The notes under the pieces are model-generated. The model ran no database searches and had not been told where the DNA came from. It was given only the letters and a program-made list of their open reading frames with translations. Below, piece after piece: positions 16,109-19,531 of a DNA stretch of 19,531 nucleotides. Made by a program: the position numbers and the translations under genes. Positions within the stretch are counted from its first letter, which is position 1. Each line of letters opens with the position of its first letter. This stretch comes from Methylocystaceae bacterium UBA5192 (GTDB taxonomy: Bacteria; Pseudomonadota; Alphaproteobacteria; Rhizobiales; Beijerinckiaceae): the NCBI GenBank assembly GCA_002412985.1, contig DHWC01000102.1:3147-22677 (forward strand), written 5' to 3'.

Positions 16109-18979
16109 TTATGCTGTTTCCGGCGCAGCTCCGACCAAGCGGCGCGCTTCTTGAATGCTAATCGGTCGCCCGAAGGCATGCCCCTGAGCGTAGCCACATC
16201 CTAATTGATAGAGTTCTATGGCGTCGGACTCTGTCTCAGCTCCCTCCGCTACGACATCTAAGCCAAGATTGTGCGCAAGTGTGATTGTTGAACGCAAAAT
16301 AACCGGCCGCGCAGCTTTATTATTGGGCTTTACTAGAGAGCGATCAATTTTAACGGCGTCAAAAGGAAAGCGTTGGAGGAAAGAAAGCGAAGAATAGCCT
16401 ACACCAAATTCATCGAGTAAAAGACCTGCGCCCAATTCTTTTAAACGCTCCAGAACCTGCGCTGCAAATTCTGGATTTTCCATCACAAGACTTTCCGTCA
16501 GTTCGAGCTTCAAGCTTCCCTTCATGACGTCATTTCGCATGAGCGCGCTCTTAACATCGCGCAAAAGATCGTGACGAAGAAGCTGGCGGGATGAAACATT
16601 CACAGAAGCGTAAATTGGGGGATCAACAACTAAGGCCCGCTGCCAGGCTGCGAGCTCTCGAGCTGTTCTCTCAAGCGCAAAGAGTCCCAGATCAATAATT
16701 AATCCTGACTGTTCCGCAAGCGGCATAAATTGCGAGGGCTCTAACCGCCCTAGGCGGGGATGATCCCACCGCAACAACGTTTCAAAGCCTGCGATTGTCC
16801 GATCCTCGAGCCTAACAATCGGATGAAAGAAAATTTTAATTTCATTCCGCTCAAGGGCGCGAGACAGATCAGCTTCCATTGTCTGACGGTCTGTGCGGAG
16901 CGTTCGCATCGCTGGGCGAAAGATCTCAATCCGATTACCGCCGCCGCGTTTTGCATGGCGCATCGCAATCTCAGCGTCATCCATCATGTCTTCGGCGCCT
17001 GGATGGACCTGCTGATCATATAAAGAGACGCCAATGGAGGCAAAAAGCGCAATCTCGCGATCTGTAAAACGTACCGGCGTAGACAAGGACTTTCTGACTG
17101 AATCAGCGAGCGTTGCAACGTGATCGGGTTGCGTATTTGAAATCAGTATGATCGCAAATGTATCGCCACGTAATCTTGCTAATGTATCTTGAGGTTGCAA
17201 AACGCGCGTCAAGCGATGAGCGACTGTCAGCAAAATACTATCGCCCATAGCGACGCCAACTTGCTCGTTTATCTGCTTGAAACGGTCAAGGTCTATTAGA
17301 ATTACTGCTGGGCGGATTTCTTTTTGTGTGCGCGCTAGTACAAGCGCCGACTCTAGACGATCTGAGTATAATTCCTGATTTGGCAAGCCTGTGAGGTTAT
17401 CATGCACTGAGTCCTGTAACATACGCTCTTGAGCATTACGCTCATCTGTAACGTCTAGAAGCGTGCCGACAACGCGGATCACTTCACCGTCTGGACCAAC
17501 GACAGGACGCGCGCGTAATCGATAACAAAGATAATGACCATCAGCAGATCGAAGACGAAACTCTTGATTAATTCGCCCGCGTCTTTGTTCTAATAGCGTA
17601 TCAAGACAGGCTCGATAGCGATCCTGTTCGAACGGATGCAGCAGCTCCAGCCAGGACGATGCAGCGCCTTCCAATCCACCTCTATCCAATCCAAGTGCAA
17701 CTTCGGCATCTGGACTGACATAGATATGATCCGAGGGCACATCCCAATCAAAAATAATTTCATTCGCGCCCGTCATTGCAAGCGCTTTACGTTCTACATC
17801 GCCGATTGCGCCGTGAGAAAATCCGCCTGTTGCAAAAGCATTCTGCATGACGGTGAAGCCAATAAGCATCACGATGAGAACAAGCCCGCCAATCAACGCT
17901 GGCGACACGAGATCGTTGGTGATCCAGCCAGCTATAGCAAAGCCGGCCGCAGCGACCCAGACAACAAGCAAGAACCAAGTCGGGATCAACATAATCGCCC
18001 GATCAAAGCCATGCGTAGCGAGATAGAGCACCAAGATCAGACCAACCACTGAAATTGTCGCAAGTGAAATGCGCGCAACGCCAGCTGCGACTGGCGCGTC
18101 AAATAAGGCAAGTCCGATTAAACTCGCAAGGATGAAAAGCCATACGGCTGCGACATGCCAAGCGCGAACATGCCAACGACTTAAATTGAGATAAGCAAAT
18201 AGGAAAACTACAAGCGTTGCAGAGAGCACCGTCTCTGAACCAGCGCGCCATATTCGATCGGCTTCCGGTCCTGTTCCAAATATTTTTTCCCAAAAACCAA
18301 AATCAACGCAAACATAAGCAAGCACTGCCCAAGCGAGCGCTGCTGCTGCTGGAAAAATTACCGCGCCCTTCACAACAAACACGATCGTGAGAAACAGCGC
18401 TAATAAGCCGGCAATGCCAATCACAATACCTTTGTAAAGCGTAAGGCTTGTCACCTTATCTTTGTAGGCGTCAGGCTCCCAAAGATAGAGTTGTGGTAAG
18501 TTGGGCGCGCGTAATTCTGCGATGTAGGTAACGGTCGTTCCCGGATCTAGGGTTAACCGGAAGACATCTGCATCAGCGCTATCTTCTGCTTCAGGCGGAA
18601 AACCTTGGCTGGCTGTAATGGCGGAGATGCGCGTCTCGCCTAAATCTGGCCAAATCACGCCTGACCCTTGCAATCGAAAATGTGGCGCAACGAGCAATCG
18701 TTCAATCTGCTCATCCGTGTCATTCGTTAAGGCAAAAACGATCCAATTTGGCTGGCTTCCAGCCTCTTTGGCCCCCACTTCAATGCGTCGAACAATGCCA
18801 TCTGGTCCTGGCGCTGTAGAAACTTGCAGTCGATCGCCCTGAGAAGAATGTTTTTCCACGACATGCGTGAGATCGATTGCGCGCGCGCCCTGCGGCACGC
18901 GCACCGACTCCATGGCCTGAGCCGCAGATGCTAAACCAACCAACAGAAGGAGAGCGATCAGTAAATTTTTGAGACGCAC
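16109..18979 (-). CDS. Membrane 7TM-PAS-GGDEF-EAL protein (c-di-GMP phosphodiesterase-like)
   Basis: A 956-residue sensor protein counted from the GTG at 18979. It has a signal peptide (~1-23, MRLKNLLIALLLLVGLASAAQA), a periplasmic domain (~24-180) resembling the extracellular part of 7TM-DISM receptors, about seven TM helices (~182-385) and a PAS domain (~403-512). GGDEF (~520-685) and EAL (~698-950) domains complete it. The GGDEF signature reads RLRGDTF (~602-608) in place of GG(D/E)EF, so diguanylate cyclase activity is doubtful. The EAL domain keeps E733 (FETLLRW), NVSS, the ELTE motif, KIDRS and AEGAET, but DDFGTG is DEFGVG (D856, E857). It most likely breaks down or senses c-di-GMP in response to an external cue. 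GAGAAG just before this GTG and the fit of the signal peptide decide the start; another GTG at 19045 would add 22 residues. ligA follows 5 nt downstream. Confidence 0.85.
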   Translation of the reverse strand: MRLKNLLIALLLLVGLASAAQAMESVRVPQGARAIDLTHVVEKHSSQGDRLQVSTAPGPDGIVRRIEVGAKEAGSQPNWIVFALTNDTDEQIERLLVAPHFRLQGSGVIWPDLGETRISAITASQGFPPEAEDSADADVFRLTLDPGTTVTYIAELRAPNLPQLYLWEPDAYKDKVTSLTLYKGIVIGIAGLLALFLTIVFVVKGAVIFPAAAALAWAVLAYVCVDFGFWEKIFGTGPEADRIWRAGSETVLSATLVVFLFAYLNLSRWHVRAWHVAAVWLFILASLIGLALFDAPVAAGVARISLATISVVGLILVLYLATHGFDRAIMLIPTWFLLVVWVAAAGFAIAGWITNDLVSPALIGGLVLIVMLIGFTVMQNAFATGGFSHGAIGDVERKALAMTGANEIIFDWDVPSDHIYVSPDAEVALGLDRGGLEGAASSWLELLHPFEQDRYRACLDTLLEQRRGRINQEFRLRSADGHYLCYRLRARPVVGPDGEVIRVVGTLLDVTDERNAQERMLQDSVHDNLTGLPNQELYSDRLESALVLARTQKEIRPAVILIDLDRFKQINEQVGVAMGDSILLTVAHRLTRVLQPQDTLARLRGDTFAIILISNTQPDHVATLADSVRKSLSTPVRFTDREIALFASIGVSLYDQQVHPGAEDMMDDAEIAMRHAKRGGGNRIEIFRPAMRTLRTDRQTMEADLSRALERNEIKIFFHPIVRLEDRTIAGFETLLRWDHPRLGRLEPSQFMPLAEQSGLIIDLGLFALERTARELAAWQRALVVDPPIYASVNVSSRQLLRHDLLRDVKSALMRNDVMKGSLKLELTESLVMENPEFAAQVLERLKELGAGLLLDEFGVGYSSLSFLQRFPFDAVKIDRSLVKPNNKAARPVILRSTITLAHNLGLDVVAEGAETESDAIELYQLGCGYAQGHAFGRPISIQEARRLVGAAPETA

Positions 18980-19101
18980 ATTCTCTTCTCGGCTAAGGAC
19001 TCTTCTTCGAATGCGCGCCGCGATGCGACGGTCATGGAGGGGCACGAACCCGTTAAATCCTAGGCCGTATGGCTACGGCCTGAGCTTTGAGCTCCTCGCG
19101 C

Positions 19102-19139
19102 CCCGGCAAGCTGCAACTATGCCGGGAATACGGCTTTTT
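19102..19139 (+). promoter_or_regulatory. Possible alternative hairpins ending in a T-run
   Basis: A 7-bp stem CCCGGCA/TGCCGGG (19102-19126) shares its right arm with a shorter hairpin GCCG/CGGC (19121-19134). That short hairpin is followed directly by TTTTT (19135-19139). Two mutually exclusive structures, one with a T-run, is the layout of an attenuator, but the terminator stem has only 4 bp and no transcript start is evident upstream. It may be chance. Confidence 0.2.
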
Positions 19140-19280
19140 CACTAGTGGCTTCAGGTTAGATCCGCAAGTTGAATCAATTCTTGGTAAAATACGGTATGGA
19201 GTTTGCCAGAGCATGCCGTCGCCTGGAGCGCCGCAGCGCAACAGGATCATAGATGAGCGGAACAGATGTGAACTAACCAG

Positions 19281-19306
19281 GATTATTTGATGCTTATCAA
19301 ATAATC
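19281..19306. promoter_or_regulatory. FNR/FixK-type binding site in an 11-4-11 inverted repeat
   Basis: The core TTGAT-GCTT-ATCAA (19287-19300) matches the FNR consensus TTGAT-N4-ATCAA exactly and also fits the FixK box of alphaproteobacteria. The dyad continues outward so that both arms are 11 bp and perfect (GATTATTTGAT / ATCAAATAATC). A TTGACA hexamer begins 5 bp downstream, at 19312. The dyad centre is about 155 bp before the ptsP start and over 300 bp before the EAL gene's preferred start. CRP/FNR-family regulators activate from around -41.5 or farther upstream, or repress when overlapping a promoter. Which gene is controlled, and in which sense, cannot be read from the sequence. Confidence 0.6.
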
Positions 19307-19448
19307 GATTGTTGACATATGTCCGATCTTTGATAACCCCTGAGCGTCATAAAGTCGAAATCTAGAGACTATTGTAATAGGTCTTGACCTGACGGCCCTA
19401 GGCAGCCCCATAAGAACACGAACCAGACAGGGACAGGAACCAAAGTTG

Positions 19449-19531
19449 ATGCGTAGCGCTCTTGGCGGCCCCCGCCTTCTGCTGCGCCGCCTGCGCGAAA
19501 TCAGCGCAGAGTCGGTGAGCGCACAAACGCG
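19449..19531 (+). CDS. ptsP: PTS system phosphoenolpyruvate-protein phosphotransferase PtsP / EI-Ntr (3' end cut by window)
   Basis: Only the first 27 codons are inside the window. They read MRSALGGPRLLLRRLREISA then ESVSAQT, which agrees with the characteristic N-terminus of alphaproteobacterial PtsP (GGPRxLLRRLRE followed by xSAQ) just before its GAF domain. PtsP is the first enzyme of the nitrogen-related phosphotransferase chain. It takes phosphate from PEP and passes it to NPr (PtsO) and then EIIA-Ntr (PtsN), with its GAF domain sensing glutamine or 2-oxoglutarate. AGGA (19435-19438) lies 10 nt before the ATG. In many rhizobia lysC is the upstream neighbour; here it is a divergent c-di-GMP gene. 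Identification rests on this short stretch alone. Confidence 0.72.
   Translation, partial: MRSALGGPRLLLRRLREISAESVSAQT

Larger units (their letters stand above)
18980..19448. other. Gene-free control region between the EAL gene and ptsP
   Basis: No credible protein gene lies here. On the EAL side there are two perfect 7-bp stem-loops: AGGCCGT/ACGGCCT (19062-19081) and CCCGGCA/TGCCGGG (19102-19126). In the middle lies the FNR/FixK-type repeat listed separately, followed by a perfect -35 hexamer TTGACA (19312-19317) with no good -10 at normal spacing. Next to ptsP two overlapping inverted repeats share bases: a bulged AGACTATT/AATAGGTCT (19366-19384) and AGGTC/GACCT (19379-19390). They cannot form together. 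If the EAL gene starts at its upstream GTG, the region begins at 19046. Confidence 0.55.

Noticed and set aside
19053..19250. 65-codon minus-strand frame upstream of the EAL gene
   Set aside because: It spans two inverted repeats and has no family resemblance; it is better read as part of the control region.

Overview
The window is chromosomal DNA from an alphaproteobacterium, most likely a member of the Hyphomicrobiales (Rhizobiales). The evidence is an RNase E with a large acidic insert in its S1 region and an Arg-rich tail, the gene order rne / amiC / mrcA, a CcmAB heme exporter, and an N-terminus at the right edge that matches alphaproteobacterial PtsP. Base composition is moderate for this group and looks even across the window. 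I see no insertion sequences, phage genes, CRISPR arrays, tRNAs or rRNAs.

Layout, left to right. (1) The 3' part of a class I/II aminotransferase (+) converges on rne (-). (2) rne is divergent from amiC across a 646-bp gene-free region rich in inverted repeats. The rne-proximal part carries a row of four perfect hairpins and looks like a structured rne leader. (3) amiC (septal amidase) and mrcA (PBP1A) are a cell-wall pair on the + strand. (4) ccmA-ccmB (-) encode the ABC part of the cytochrome c heme-export machinery, with a 4-bp start/stop overlap, and converge on mrcA. (5) Divergent from ccmA is a tight four-gene + strand operon (9820-13994). It encodes a serine-palmitoyltransferase-like alpha-oxoamine synthase, a two-lobed GNAT-type acyltransferase, a DES/DEGS1-type sphingolipid delta-4 desaturase and a Scs7/FA2H-type 2-hydroxylase. 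(6) On the minus strand a seven-TM/PAS/GGDEF/EAL protein is followed 5 nt later by ligA, which converges on the sphingolipid operon. (7) A roughly 470-bp regulatory region carries a perfect FNR/FixK-type box inside an 11-4-11 inverted repeat and leads into ptsP (+), cut by the window edge.

The most interesting part is the operon at 9820-13994. Read together, the four enzymes can make a long-chain base, N-acylate it, introduce the sphingosine-type 4,5 double bond and 2-hydroxylate the amide-linked fatty acid. That is a eukaryote-like ceramide tailoring line in a bacterium. The 3-keto reductase, acyl carrier protein and head-group transferase are not in this window and would have to be elsewhere. 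The second notable signals are the FNR/FixK box upstream of ptsP and the degenerate GGDEF motif in the c-di-GMP protein co-transcribed with ligA.
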